DNA of 7,297 nucleotides from PHAA01 sp964584415 (GCA_964584415.1 CAZOZX010000109.1:1-7297), one strand, 5' to 3'; counted from the stretch's first letter, positions 1-7,128 are shown. Notes: generated by a model not told the origin, from the letters alone. Numbers and translations are program-made.

Positions 1-129
1 AGCAATTCCCCTGATGTCAAGGTGACTGTCAGTTATGATGTTACTCTAATCACTGGTCCGTTAATTGGCAAATTCGTCGGCACTGGAACCAAACACTTGA
101 CGGCTGAAGCTACGATGAAAGCGGAATGA
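1..129 (+). CDS. TadE-like minor pilin, C-terminal end (5' truncated by window)
   Basis: An open frame runs from base 1 to TGA at 127-129 and encodes the last 42 residues of a protein whose start lies upstream. The tail has alternating beta-strand-like stretches (VKVTVSYDV, then a proline and a short hydrophobic run) and ends LTAEATMKAE. TadE-like pseudopilins typically end in this way, with a V-x-V-x-Y strand, a loop, and a terminal L-T-A-x-A-x-M-R/K-x-E motif. TadE family members are small proteins with one N-terminal membrane helix, processed by the prepilin peptidase as minor pilins; that N-terminal part is not visible here. The stop codon overlaps an ATG of the next frame, and the next gene is a TadG-like protein, which fits the usual tadE-tadG pairing. 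The assignment rests on a short fragment and on context. Confidence 0.7.
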   Translation, partial: SNSPDVKVTVSYDVTLITGPLIGKFVGTGTKHLTAEATMKAE

Positions 130-135
130 GGGTGA
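128..135 (+). promoter_or_regulatory. Ribosome binding site deciding the tadG-like start
   Basis: GAGGGTGA lies 5 bases before ATG 141 and resembles the Shine-Dalgarno consensus. The alternative in-frame ATG at 126, which overlaps the upstream stop as ATGA, has only a weak AAAGCGGA before it. I therefore prefer 141. Use of 126 by translational coupling cannot be excluded and would add five residues (MRVRD). Confidence 0.55.
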
Positions 136-140
136 GAGAT

Positions 141-1793
141 ATGTGGAAAAAAGAACTGAGTGAAGAAAAAGGCAGCGTAATGGTCATGGTGCTCATAGGT
201 TTACTGGTTCTTATTGGATTTACAGGACTGGTTATTGATGGGGGATCGCTGTATTTGACTAAATCCAGACTCCAGAATGCCGCCGATGCCGCTGCCCTGG
301 CTGGGGCCCAGGATTTGCCCACCGGTGGTACAGCAGCCAATACCGCCGTCGTTTATGCGGGCAAGGATGGAATGAAACCCTTGACACCCGACATAAGTAG
401 TTCGGGGAATACCTATACCGCGTCTCGATTGGCAGACACGGTACAAATCGAGATCATACCGGCAGAGTGGGGAGGGCCAACCACTCAACCTGCCTATACT
501 CCCGAACAATTGACACAAATGCGAAGTGACCTCACCGTAGAACTGGGCACCGCTGATAACTCGGTCTTGCTGGGCTACGCTGACCTCTATGGAGTCACCG
601 CAGGTATGACCACGGTTCCTGCCCATACGGCAGCAGAGATAGCCGCCAAAAGAACCGAACTGGAAACAATTTTGAACGGAATGAGCGACGCGGCCCTGAT
701 AGCGGAGGCTCAAGCCAATACCGTAACGACCGGTTTGGGGCAAAACCCCACCGCTGCACAAATAGATGCGCAAATTGCCACCCTAACAACAAATCTAAAT
801 GGGATGACAGATACACAGGTTATAGCTTATGCAAGTACTAACCATTTCGATATAGCAGATTACACACAGAATGCTAATAAATTTAAAAAGCCGGAGGCTA
901 CTAATCGGAGCAACGCAATCACAAAAATAATTAGTGATCGTAGGACCCAATTGCAGGGAAGCGTAGTCATTGTAATCAGCAACAAATCTGCGTTGGTTGC
1001 AGCCCTGCTCGACATACAAGTAAATGCTTTCGCCAGCGAAACCGTTTCAACGATTAATGACCGCCCCGGGCTGATCACGGCCGTAGTCGACGCCTTGATA
1101 GCCGATTATGCCAATGACACTGTTGATGTACAGACCGGCCATACGGATAGAATAAGGGTTACCTGCTCCAGGACCGTTCAAAATTCATTTATGGCCGTGT
1201 TGGGCTTTCCGAGTCAGACGGTTTCCGCCACAGCAGTGGCGGAAAAAGCAGACCAATGGAATGGAGAAGGCTTACCCTTTATCAATGTCGATCCCTTTGA
1301 CATCGACGGGGAGACTTTCGACACCTGGGATAAAACCTCCAGCGGATTTTTCTCGTGTATACACAGCGCCGACTTCACCATTGTGGGTACACCGCCAAAC
1401 GAAGTTTTTAAAGTCGACTGGGCGGACGGCATAATACCGAAAAACGGAGTAGTATCTAATAAGCAAGATGAATTGGAGGACATGTGGAACAGGTTGGCCC
1501 ACGGGACTGTCTATGTCTTCAGCCTGAGTCCGGAAGTTATAGACCGTGGCTGGGTTGAGTTTAAGAATAACGAAATTAAAAATATAGAGGATATTAATAA
1601 TATCCCCAATAACGGTGACGATGGATGGAATCTGAAGCCCGGTCAGATCATACTGCTGGAATGTACTTGGGATGGCTTTTCCCATAAAGATATTGATTTG
1701 ACTTATACCGGCACTTGGTACAGTCTGCAGGATGGTGACATACCTTTAACGAATGAAATGTACAGCAGCGGTGACACCAAATTAATCGAGTAG
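141..1793 (+). CDS. TadG-like Tad pilus assembly protein with repeat-bearing insertion
   Basis: Residue numbers count from ATG 126. Residues 15-65 form the classical TadE/TadG N-terminal domain (Pfam 'Tad' type): EEKGS, then a single hydrophobic segment at about 19-38, then VIDGGSLYLTKSRLQNAADA and AALAGAQ. The short basic/acidic start and single membrane helix imply N-in anchoring with the bulk outside the cell. A second family-typical piece, IRVTCSRTVQNSFMAVLGF followed by TVSATAVAE, lies at 343-373. Such proteins usually have only a short link after the first strand (here DTVQIEI, 104-110). In this protein about 225 residues intervene, including degenerate tandem repeats at 125-249. Residues 376-555 form a C-terminal region rich in W, D and G with cysteines at 411 and 513, which I do not recognise. 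TadG-like proteins are thought to be minor or surface components of the pilus; the exact role here is unknown. At roughly 550 aa it falls within the broad size range of TadG proteins. Confidence 0.85.
   Translation: MWKKELSEEKGSVMVMVLIGLLVLIGFTGLVIDGGSLYLTKSRLQNAADAAALAGAQDLPTGGTAANTAVVYAGKDGMKPLTPDISSSGNTYTASRLADTVQIEIIPAEWGGPTTQPAYTPEQLTQMRSDLTVELGTADNSVLLGYADLYGVTAGMTTVPAHTAAEIAAKRTELETILNGMSDAALIAEAQANTVTTGLGQNPTAAQIDAQIATLTTNLNGMTDTQVIAYASTNHFDIADYTQNANKFKKPEATNRSNAITKIISDRRTQLQGSVVIVISNKSALVAALLDIQVNAFASETVSTINDRPGLITAVVDALIADYANDTVDVQTGHTDRIRVTCSRTVQNSFMAVLGFPSQTVSATAVAEKADQWNGEGLPFINVDPFDIDGETFDTWDKTSSGFFSCIHSADFTIVGTPPNEVFKVDWADGIIPKNGVVSNKQDELEDMWNRLAHGTVYVFSLSPEVIDRGWVEFKNNEIKNIEDINNIPNNGDDGWNLKPGQIILLECTWDGFSHKDIDLTYTGTWYSLQDGDIPLTNEMYSSGDTKLIE
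498..872 (+). repeat. Degenerate ~42-residue tandem repeats within the TadG-like protein
   Basis: The translated sequence shows three consecutive units at residues 125-167, 168-208 and 209-249, counted from ATG 126. Units 2 and 3 align without gaps over 28 residues with about 15 identities: TAAEIAAKRTELETILNGM against TAAQIDAQIATLTTNLNGM, followed by SDAALIAEA against TDTQVIAYA. Unit 1 (TPEQLTQMRSDLTVELGTA, then DNSVLLGYA) is clearly more diverged and matches mainly in its hydrophobic spacing. The pattern looks helical, with two short amphipathic helices per unit. The DNA itself is not noticeably repetitive, so the duplication is old. I know of no named repeat family that fits. Confidence 0.5.
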
Positions 1794-1852
1794 GGAACTG
1801 ACTCTCAGTATTATTTTCTTAAGGGTAATTCAACCACAGGATATTATTTAAT

Positions 1853-1857
1853 AGGAG
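1853..1857 (+). promoter_or_regulatory. Ribosome binding site deciding the cpaB start
   Basis: AGGAG sits 8 bases before ATG 1866 but only 2 bases before the in-frame ATG at 1860, which is too close for efficient initiation. Start 1866 (MRSNKLIV) is therefore preferred over 1860 (MVMRSNKLIV). Confidence 0.6.
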
Positions 1858-1865
1858 AGATGGTA

Positions 1866-2564
1866 ATGCGTAGCAACAAATTGATCGTGGCCCTGGCAAT
1901 AGTGTTTGCGCTGCTGGCAGCATTTATGGCTTATTATATGCTCAGCAGTGCCAGGCAGGCCGCTCTAAAGGAGCAGTACATACAGGTGGTGACCGCTGCC
2001 CAGGACATTCCCGCTAACACGGTAATCAAGCCGGAAATGTTGGAGTTGAAGAACTTCCCCATCAGCTTGCAGACCGGCAAGGAAATAACCGATATCAACG
2101 CGGCAGTAGGCAGGATTTCCCCGGTTGCGGTCAGCCGGGGCGAATATTTGCTGGACAATCGTTTGATCAAACCCGGTGAGGGTAAAGACCGGTTAGCCTA
2201 TGCGGTACCAGAAGGCATGAGGGCTATGTCGATACCTATAACGGCGGTTACGGGTGTATCCAATATGATAAAAATAGGCGACCGGGTGGACATAGTGGCC
2301 ATCGTTCCGGCCAACAGCGCCTCCCCGGAGCCCAGGTCGGCGATAATATTACAGAACATACAAATACTAGCCGTGGGGTCGGTTTATAAAGAGACGGGAA
2401 CTCAACAGAATGCAGAAACGGCCACGCTTACTGTCGCGGTTGATCCCCCGAGTGCCCTTAAGCTGAAAATGGCCTTGAAGAACACTGACTGGGCTCTGGC
2501 CCTGCGCCCGCCCTCGGACAAGAATCTGGTCAATCCTGCCGCGGTCACTATAAATCAGTTATAA
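1866..2564 (+). CDS. cpaB: Flp pilus assembly protein CpaB/RcpC (SAF domain)
   Basis: This 232-residue protein has a basic N-terminus (MRSNK), one hydrophobic segment at about 5-26, and an extracytoplasmic remainder. Residues 40-102 form a SAF domain: VVTAAQDIPANTVIKPEML, followed by the phi-G-R-x-x-P-V-A-V-x-x-G-E-Y-L-L pattern (VGRISPVAVSRGEYLL). Residues 108-217 match the RcpC/CpaB region that follows: YAVPEGMRAMSIP, a GVSNMIKIGDRVDIVAIV block, and LTVAVDPPSALKLKMAL near the end. CpaB is an envelope assembly factor of Tad systems; in Gram-negative bacteria it works with the secretin CpaC/RcpA, whereas here no secretin gene follows. The SAF fold resembles sugar-binding antifreeze-like and FlgA proteins, so binding to the cell wall is plausible but unproven. 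The 72-base gap after tadG holds the ribosome binding site and no convincing promoter or terminator. Length is typical of monoderm CpaB proteins. Confidence 0.93.
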   Translation: MRSNKLIVALAIVFALLAAFMAYYMLSSARQAALKEQYIQVVTAAQDIPANTVIKPEMLELKNFPISLQTGKEITDINAAVGRISPVAVSRGEYLLDNRLIKPGEGKDRLAYAVPEGMRAMSIPITAVTGVSNMIKIGDRVDIVAIVPANSASPEPRSAIILQNIQILAVGSVYKETGTQQNAETATLTVAVDPPSALKLKMALKNTDWALALRPPSDKNLVNPAAVTINQL

Positions 2565-2603
2565 CGCCGCAATTTTCAATTTGAAAGGGGCTTATACAAA
2601 TAT

Positions 2604-3836
2604 ATGGAAAAAGTGAGAGTACTCATAGCCAGTGATCTTCCGGAATATCGCCAGCAACTCACGGAGACGTTAAGCGAAGAGCAGGATTTCCTTATTATCG
2701 GTGAGGCGGTCAACGGAGCCAATGCCGTAAAAAAGGCGGAACATTTGCTGCCAGATATCATCCTGATGGATATACAGACACCCTTGCAGGAGGGTATTGA
2801 TGCTACCGAGAAGATAACCCTGGCTCATCCAAGTATAGGGATTATAATTATATCCGCCACCGCTGACAGTTCAATAGTCAAACAGGCAATGATGGCGGGT
2901 GCCGGGGATATTTTGAACAAAGGTGACATCCAGGAAGGTGAGATCGCCCAGGCCGTGCGGCGCCTATATCTGGCCCAAAAAACCCGTAACGCCAGTTTAA
3001 TGAGCGGAAGCGGGGATAAAGAACATAAATTTCGGGCTCCCCAGGTAATTACAGTATTCGGAGCTAAGGGAGGAGCCGGCAAAACAACCATGGCGGTTAA
3101 CATAGCTGCCGGCATCGCTAATGAAACCAAGCGCCGGGTAGCTTTAATGGACCTGAATCTGCAATTCGGGGATGTGGCTTCGTACATGAACATCCAACCC
3201 CGGCGTACCATTGCGGAATTTGTGCAGGAGCGCAACCAGTGGGACAGCCAGCTGTTAAACAGCTACCTGATACCGCATAATTCAGGAGTAAAAGTCCTGG
3301 CGGCCCCCCTTCGTCCGGAAGATGCCGACCTGGTTACCCCCGAGCAGATAGAAAAAATCATCACTATTTTAAGGGAAAGTTTTGATTATATCATAATCGA
3401 TTCACCGCCCTATATTTCGGATACGCTGTTAGCCGCTCTGGATACCTCCAACCAGATAATCCTTGTTATGTCTATGGACCTGCCGGCGGTCAAGAATGTC
3501 AAACTGAGTTTGAACCTCTTAGATACATTGCACCACAGCGGAAAAACCAAACTGGTAATCAATCGGGGGGCCAAACAATTTGGCGTCGACATTCGTGATG
3601 TGGAGAAGACCATTGATTTCCTGGCCGCTGAGGAGGTACCGAGCGAAGGCAATACCGTCGTTAATGCTGCCAACAAAGGGGTGCCCTTCGTGCTTAGTCA
3701 TCCCCAAGCTCCGGTAAGTAGAGCGGTCCAGCGAGTGGCGCAATTAATTATTGATGATATAGGATACCAGAATGATTTGCGTCATGGAAAGGAAAAAGGT
3801 AATAAAACACCGATAATCAAGAAACTGTTTAGATAG
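2604..3836 (+). CDS. cpaE: CpaE/TadZ: receiver domain fused to ParA/MinD-like ATPase
   Basis: This 410-residue protein has two domains. Residues 4-122 form a response-regulator receiver: acidic pocket D11 (as SD rather than DD), phosphoacceptor-position D56 in DIILMDIQTP, S84 after the fourth strand, and K106 in DILNKG. Residues 146-388 form a ParA/MinD-type ATPase: deviant Walker A KGGAGKTT (155-162, signature lysine K155, catalytic lysine K160), Walker A' aspartate D183 in ALMDLNLQFGD, and Walker B DYIIIDSPP with D266. The tail at about 393-410 is basic and ends IIKKLFR, which could touch the membrane or the platform. In Tad systems CpaE/TadZ localises the assembly machine to its site, often a pole, and recruits other components. 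All key ATPase residues are present. The receiver keeps its phosphorylatable aspartate, which many CpaE/TadZ receivers have lost. A GAAAGGGG ribosome binding site lies about 13 bases upstream, a rather long spacing; no better in-frame start is seen. Confidence 0.93.
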   Translation: MEKVRVLIASDLPEYRQQLTETLSEEQDFLIIGEAVNGANAVKKAEHLLPDIILMDIQTPLQEGIDATEKITLAHPSIGIIIISATADSSIVKQAMMAGAGDILNKGDIQEGEIAQAVRRLYLAQKTRNASLMSGSGDKEHKFRAPQVITVFGAKGGAGKTTMAVNIAAGIANETKRRVALMDLNLQFGDVASYMNIQPRRTIAEFVQERNQWDSQLLNSYLIPHNSGVKVLAAPLRPEDADLVTPEQIEKIITILRESFDYIIIDSPPYISDTLLAALDTSNQIILVMSMDLPAVKNVKLSLNLLDTLHHSGKTKLVINRGAKQFGVDIRDVEKTIDFLAAEEVPSEGNTVVNAANKGVPFVLSHPQAPVSRAVQRVAQLIIDDIGYQNDLRHGKEKGNKTPIIKKLFR

Positions 3837-3842
3837 GGGTGG
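3835..3842 (+). promoter_or_regulatory. Strong ribosome binding site for the original cpaF start
   Basis: AGGGGTGG lies 5 bases before ATG 3848 and overlaps the stop codon of cpaE. It marks 3848 as the evolved start of cpaF, even though that frame meets a TAA after 28 codons. Confidence 0.7.
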
Positions 3843-3847
3843 ATTAT

Positions 3848-4039
3848 ATGTCTCTTGCCCAGCGGTTACAGGGACAACAAACAGCAAATGATTCCAGACA
3901 GAACTGGACATCCAGCGTCAAGGAATCCAAGTAAGACGATAGACCGGACAAATATGCCGAACTCAAAATTAATGTTCACCGGGAAGTAATTGACGGCATA
4001 GAACAGGACTCCAAACAAAGGGAACTTACCGGGGAAGCA
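3848..4039 (+). other. 5' part of the cpaF frame, interrupted by in-frame TAA
   Basis: From ATG 3848 the frame reads MSLAQRLQGQQ and continues for 28 codons to TAA at 3932-3934. It then remains open, in the same frame, through DDRPDKYAELKINVHREVID and GIEQDSKQRELTGEA into the large cpaF frame at 4040 (192 bases, exactly 64 codons, from 3848). The Y-x-E-L-K-x-x-V-H-x-x-V-I motif after the stop is characteristic of the N-terminal helical region of CpaF/TadA ATPases. This shows the segment evolved as coding sequence of the same protein. No ATG, GTG or TTG occurs in this frame between the stop and TTG 4040; only rare-type ATT and ATA codons do. The segment is therefore either a nonsense-mutated start of cpaF, a sequence error, or a 28-residue leader peptide with downstream reinitiation. 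Confidence 0.8.
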
Positions 4040-5215
4040 TTGGCTAAGTTTGTCCATGACAAGATCTTTGCATTGTTAGAGCGAGATGCCGTCTTTCTCC
4101 CCTTTTCCGAACGCCAGATAATAGCCAATGAGTTAATGGATGAGGTACTGGGGCTGGGACCGATAGAGCCCCTGCTGCATGATGAAAGCATCACCGAAGT
4201 AATGGTCAATGGTCCCAAACAGATATATGTTGAACGCGGAGGGAAGATTTACCTTACTGATGTTGTTTTTCGTGACGACGACCATGTGATGCACATAATC
4301 GATAAGATCGTCTCACCCCTGGGACGCAGAGTCGACGAAAGCCAGCCCTATGTGGATGCACGCCTGCCGGATGGTTCTCGTGTTAACGCCATAATACCGC
4401 CCTTGGCACTTAAAGGACCCACGATTACCATACGTAAGTTTTCCACCAATCCCTATACGGTAAATGACTTAATGCGATTTGGCAGCTTGACTCCTAATAT
4501 GACCAAGTTTCTAGAGGCAGCAGTAAAAGCCCGTCTTAACATTATCATATCAGGTGGAACCGGCAGTGGTAAAACCACCTTATTGAATGTACTGGCATCT
4601 TTCATTCCTGAAAACGAACGCATTGTTACCGTGGAAGACGCCGCCGAATTGAGGCTGGGACAGGAACACGTGGTCAGCCTGGAATCAAGAGCAGTAAACA
4701 TTGAAGGTAAAGGTGCTATAACCATACGTGATCTGGTCCGCAATTGCCTGCGTATGCGCCCAGACCGGATTGTGGTCGGTGAGGTGCGCGGCGGGGAAGC
4801 TTTAGATATGCTGCAAGCTATGAACACCGGGCATGACGGCTCACTAACTACCGGTCATGCCAATTCCCCGCGAGACATGCTGGCCCGCCTGGAAACCATG
4901 GTTATGATGGCGGGGATGGAACTGCCGTTGAAGGCTATTCGCCAGCAGGTTGCATCAGCAGTGGATCTTATAGTTCACGGATCTCGGCTGCGGGATGGAA
5001 GCCGTGTAATTACCCATATTACCGAAGTTATAGGCATGGAGGGCGATGTGATCCAGTTGCAGGACTTATTCCTATTTGAACAAACCGGCGTGGATAGTAA
5101 TGGCAAAGTAATTGGGAACCATGTGCCGACAGGAATCACCCCTAAGTCTTATGAACGCATTCTGTCCGAGGGAGTACGGTTGGATAAAGAAGTATTTAAA
5201 CCTGTGTATAGATAA
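4040..5215 (+). CDS. cpaF: CpaF/TadA secretion ATPase (N-terminus interrupted upstream)
   Basis: This intact frame of 391 codons, read from TTG 4040, carries the whole catalytic part of a type II/IV secretion ATPase of the CpaF/TadA branch. Visible motifs (numbered from this start) are Walker A GGTGSGKTT (172-180), the Asp-box region VTVEDAAEL (E199/D200), Walker B IVVGEVRGGEALDML with E248, and the His-box TGHANSPRD with H273. The N-terminal part includes LGPIEPLLHDESITEVMVNG, also typical of the family. The enzyme is a cytoplasmic hexamer that powers pilin extraction through TadB/TadC. TTG 4040 is only the first usual start codon after an in-frame TAA at 3932-3934; GGGG at 4031-4034 could act as a weak ribosome binding site. 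The ancestral start is probably ATG 3848, giving about 455 codons. If translation starts at 4040, the product lacks the conserved YAELKINVHREVI region but keeps all ATPase motifs, so activity is uncertain. It overlaps no neighbour and ends 14 bases before tadB. Confidence 0.9.
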   Translation: MAKFVHDKIFALLERDAVFLPFSERQIIANELMDEVLGLGPIEPLLHDESITEVMVNGPKQIYVERGGKIYLTDVVFRDDDHVMHIIDKIVSPLGRRVDESQPYVDARLPDGSRVNAIIPPLALKGPTITIRKFSTNPYTVNDLMRFGSLTPNMTKFLEAAVKARLNIIISGGTGSGKTTLLNVLASFIPENERIVTVEDAAELRLGQEHVVSLESRAVNIEGKGAITIRDLVRNCLRMRPDRIVVGEVRGGEALDMLQAMNTGHDGSLTTGHANSPRDMLARLETMVMMAGMELPLKAIRQQVASAVDLIVHGSRLRDGSRVITHITEVIGMEGDVIQLQDLFLFEQTGVDSNGKVIGNHVPTGITPKSYERILSEGVRLDKEVFKPVYR

Positions 5216-5229
5216 TTGGGGGTCACGAT

Positions 5230-6189
5230 ATGGAGTTAGCTGTTAGTATTTTAATATTCCTGGCTATTTCACTCTTCATTATAGGGATTATTCGCTGGAG
5301 GATGGATAAACAACAGTTCATCACCAAACGTCTTGATAAAATGGTTCATGCGCCCGGCGAAGATGGCGATGATAAGAGCAGACTCAAGGGCATCGATTTC
5401 AACAAAATATTGAGTTCGCTTGGGAAGAACTTCACTGGCTTTTCTTTTACAAAAAATATTGAAACACAGTTGGATAAGGCCGACCTATTACTGAGAGTCG
5501 AAGAGTTCATCGGCCTCAATATTATTACTACCGCAGCTGGTGCCGTACTGGGTTTCGCAATTTCGGGCAGCAGCACCAATACGCTACTAGGTGCTTTCAT
5601 TGGAGCATTGCTTCCGGGTTTGTTTGTTTATCGGCAAAAGCTGAAAAGGGCGGATATGCTCAGCGAAGAAATCGGCGATTCTCTGCAGGGAATGTCCAAT
5701 TCCCTTCGCGCTGGATATAGTTTCCAGCAAGCTATGGATTTGATCAGCAAGGAGACCGCAGGACCTCTGGGTAAAGAATATCGTCGCACCTTGAGAGAAA
5801 TCAATTTAGGAGTTACTATCGATCAAGCATTACATAATCTCATAGACAGGGTGCAAAATGAGGACCTGGAACTAATGATATCAACGGTGTTGATTCAAAG
5901 GTCAATTGGCGGCAACCTGGCTGAGATATTTGACAAAATTGCCGATACAATTCGCCAGCGTGCCCGTATGAAAGGTGAAGTCAGGGTTTTGACCGCCCAG
6001 GGTCGTATTTCGTCTTGGATTATCGGGGGAATGCCAGTATTTTTGTTGGTGATACTGCAAATTATGAGTCCGGGCTATATAAGCATGTTCTTTACTACCA
6101 CATTAGGTTGGATGCTGCTGGGTGGTGCGGCAGTAGCTGAGGTTATCGGATTCATACTGATCAGAAAAGTCACCAATATAGAGTTCTAA
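5230..6189 (+). CDS. tadB: Tad platform membrane protein TadB (type II secretion F domain)
   Basis: This 319-residue integral membrane protein has hydrophobic segments at about 3-22, 95-111 and 116-134 (close pair), 262-279 and 292-311. Between the second and third groups lies a cytoplasmic T2SF domain at about 145-260, with family-typical DSLQGMSNSLRAGYSFQQAM, ETAGPLGKEYRRTLREINLG and a later RSIGGNLAEIFDKIADTIR block. TadB and TadC together form the inner-membrane platform that docks CpaF and on which the pilus is built. The start is supported by a GGGGGT ribosome binding site at 5218-5223, just after the cpaF stop. Length and topology are normal for the family and no lesion is seen. It is distinguished from tadC by position (first of the pair) and by the SLRAGYSFQQA and RSIGGNLAEI signatures. 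Confidence 0.93.
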   Translation: MELAVSILIFLAISLFIIGIIRWRMDKQQFITKRLDKMVHAPGEDGDDKSRLKGIDFNKILSSLGKNFTGFSFTKNIETQLDKADLLLRVEEFIGLNIITTAAGAVLGFAISGSSTNTLLGAFIGALLPGLFVYRQKLKRADMLSEEIGDSLQGMSNSLRAGYSFQQAMDLISKETAGPLGKEYRRTLREINLGVTIDQALHNLIDRVQNEDLELMISTVLIQRSIGGNLAEIFDKIADTIRQRARMKGEVRVLTAQGRISSWIIGGMPVFLLVILQIMSPGYISMFFTTTLGWMLLGGAAVAEVIGFILIRKVTNIEF

Positions 6190-6201
6190 GGAGGAACAAA
6201 T

Positions 6202-7128
6202 ATGCCGCTGATTGTTACTGTATTGCTGGTTTTTGCCGCGATCTTTTGTTTAACGGTAGCAGGTATTAAAATATTTATCGGTGATCAGTTAGTCCTCAGG
6301 GATCGTCTGAAGCAGATGGAGATAAAGATGACCCGGCAAAATAAGCTGGGTTTTAACGAAGAACTGCAAGAAGATTTTTCGGTGAGGATACTAAACCCAG
6401 TAAGAAATAGACTAGCAAATGTCATCCAAAAATATACACCAGTCAAACAGATGTCGACCATTGAAAGAAAATTGGACTATGCCGGTCGGCCCTTTAAGTG
6501 GACGGCTGGTGAATATTTATCAGCACAATATTTGACTACTGTTGCTGTCGGTGTAATAGCATATGTGGCGTCTTGGTTATCTGGTTCCAGTTGGGCTAAT
6601 CAGTTAATGGCTTTTATGCTGGGCCTAATTGGTGGTTATCTACTATTTGAATTGTACATTGCTGATAAAATCAGCCGCAGGCAAAAAGATATCCAGAAGG
6701 CTTTACCGGATACATTAGATCTTTTGACTGTTAGCATTGAAGCCGGGTTGGGTTTTGATGCCGCTATGCAGAGAGTAGTGCAAAAATCAGCCGGTCCAAT
6801 CTCGGAAGAATTTAATACGACTTTGCAGGAAATGCGGATGGGTAAAACCCGCCGGGATGCACTGCGGGATCTTAGCCAGCGCACGGGTGTCCTTGACTTA
6901 AATAGGTTCATCGAATCGCTGATCCAGGCTGATCAACTTGGTGTCAGTCTAGGTAATGTACTGAGAGCCCAATCTGACCAAATGAGGATACTGAGAAGAC
7001 AGCGAATTCAGGAGCAAGCGATGAAAGCCCCGGTTAAGATGCTTTTCCCAATGGTTATTTTTATCTTTCCTGCTACATTCATAATCATATTGGCTCCGTC
7101 AATTCTGCAGATTATTAAGACTTTATGA
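6202..7128 (+). CDS. tadC: Tad platform membrane protein TadC (type II secretion F domain)
   Basis: This 308-residue protein pairs with TadB as the second platform component. Hydrophobic segments lie at about 3-26, 108-125, 133-153 and 279-304. A cytoplasmic T2SF domain at about 165-275 contains ALPDTLDLLTVSIEAGLGFD, then KSAGPISEEF, MRMGKTRRDALRDL and QADQLGVSLGNVLRAQS. The ALPDxLDLLxxxxEAGLGFxxA motif is a hallmark of TadC rather than TadB. The start is secure: AAGGAGG ends 8 bases before ATG 6202. It follows tadB by 12 bases. Its stop codon overlaps the start of the DUF192-family gene as ATGA, implying co-translation. Length and motifs are typical and nothing is missing. Confidence 0.93.
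   Translation: MPLIVTVLLVFAAIFCLTVAGIKIFIGDQLVLRDRLKQMEIKMTRQNKLGFNEELQEDFSVRILNPVRNRLANVIQKYTPVKQMSTIERKLDYAGRPFKWTAGEYLSAQYLTTVAVGVIAYVASWLSGSSWANQLMAFMLGLIGGYLLFELYIADKISRRQKDIQKALPDTLDLLTVSIEAGLGFDAAMQRVVQKSAGPISEEFNTTLQEMRMGKTRRDALRDLSQRTGVLDLNRFIESLIQADQLGVSLGNVLRAQSDQMRILRRQRIQEQAMKAPVKMLFPMVIFIFPATFIIILAPSILQIIKTL

Noticed and set aside
201..773. Antisense open frame of 190 codons opposite the TadG-like gene
   Set aside because: It lies wholly opposite a well-supported gene, has no recognisable domain, is rich in C, G, S and R as antisense shadow frames often are, and has no evident ribosome binding site. Shorter antisense frames opposite the other genes were rejected on the same grounds.
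1794..1865. Possible promoter or terminator between tadG and cpaB
   Set aside because: Two TATTAT-like hexamers are present but no -35 element at proper spacing, and no GC-rich hairpin followed by a T run. The gap is explained by the ribosome binding site.
2574..2586. Small perfect dyad TTTCAATTTGAAA just before cpaE
   Set aside because: The arms are 6 bp with a one-base centre, AT-rich, and lie next to the ribosome binding site. It is too short to be a terminator, and such a dyad can occur by chance in an AT-rich gap. An operator is possible but not supported.
3932..3934. Recoding of the cpaF stop as selenocysteine or pyrrolysine
   Set aside because: The codon is TAA, whereas selenocysteine uses TGA and pyrrolysine uses TAG. 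No metal or redox residue would be expected at this position in a variable linker.
3848..4042. Frameshift, rather than a nonsense codon, as the cause of the cpaF interruption
   Set aside because: The segments before and after the TAA are in the same reading frame as the ATPase, and both read as plausible CpaF sequence, so a single substitution explains it more simply than paired indels.
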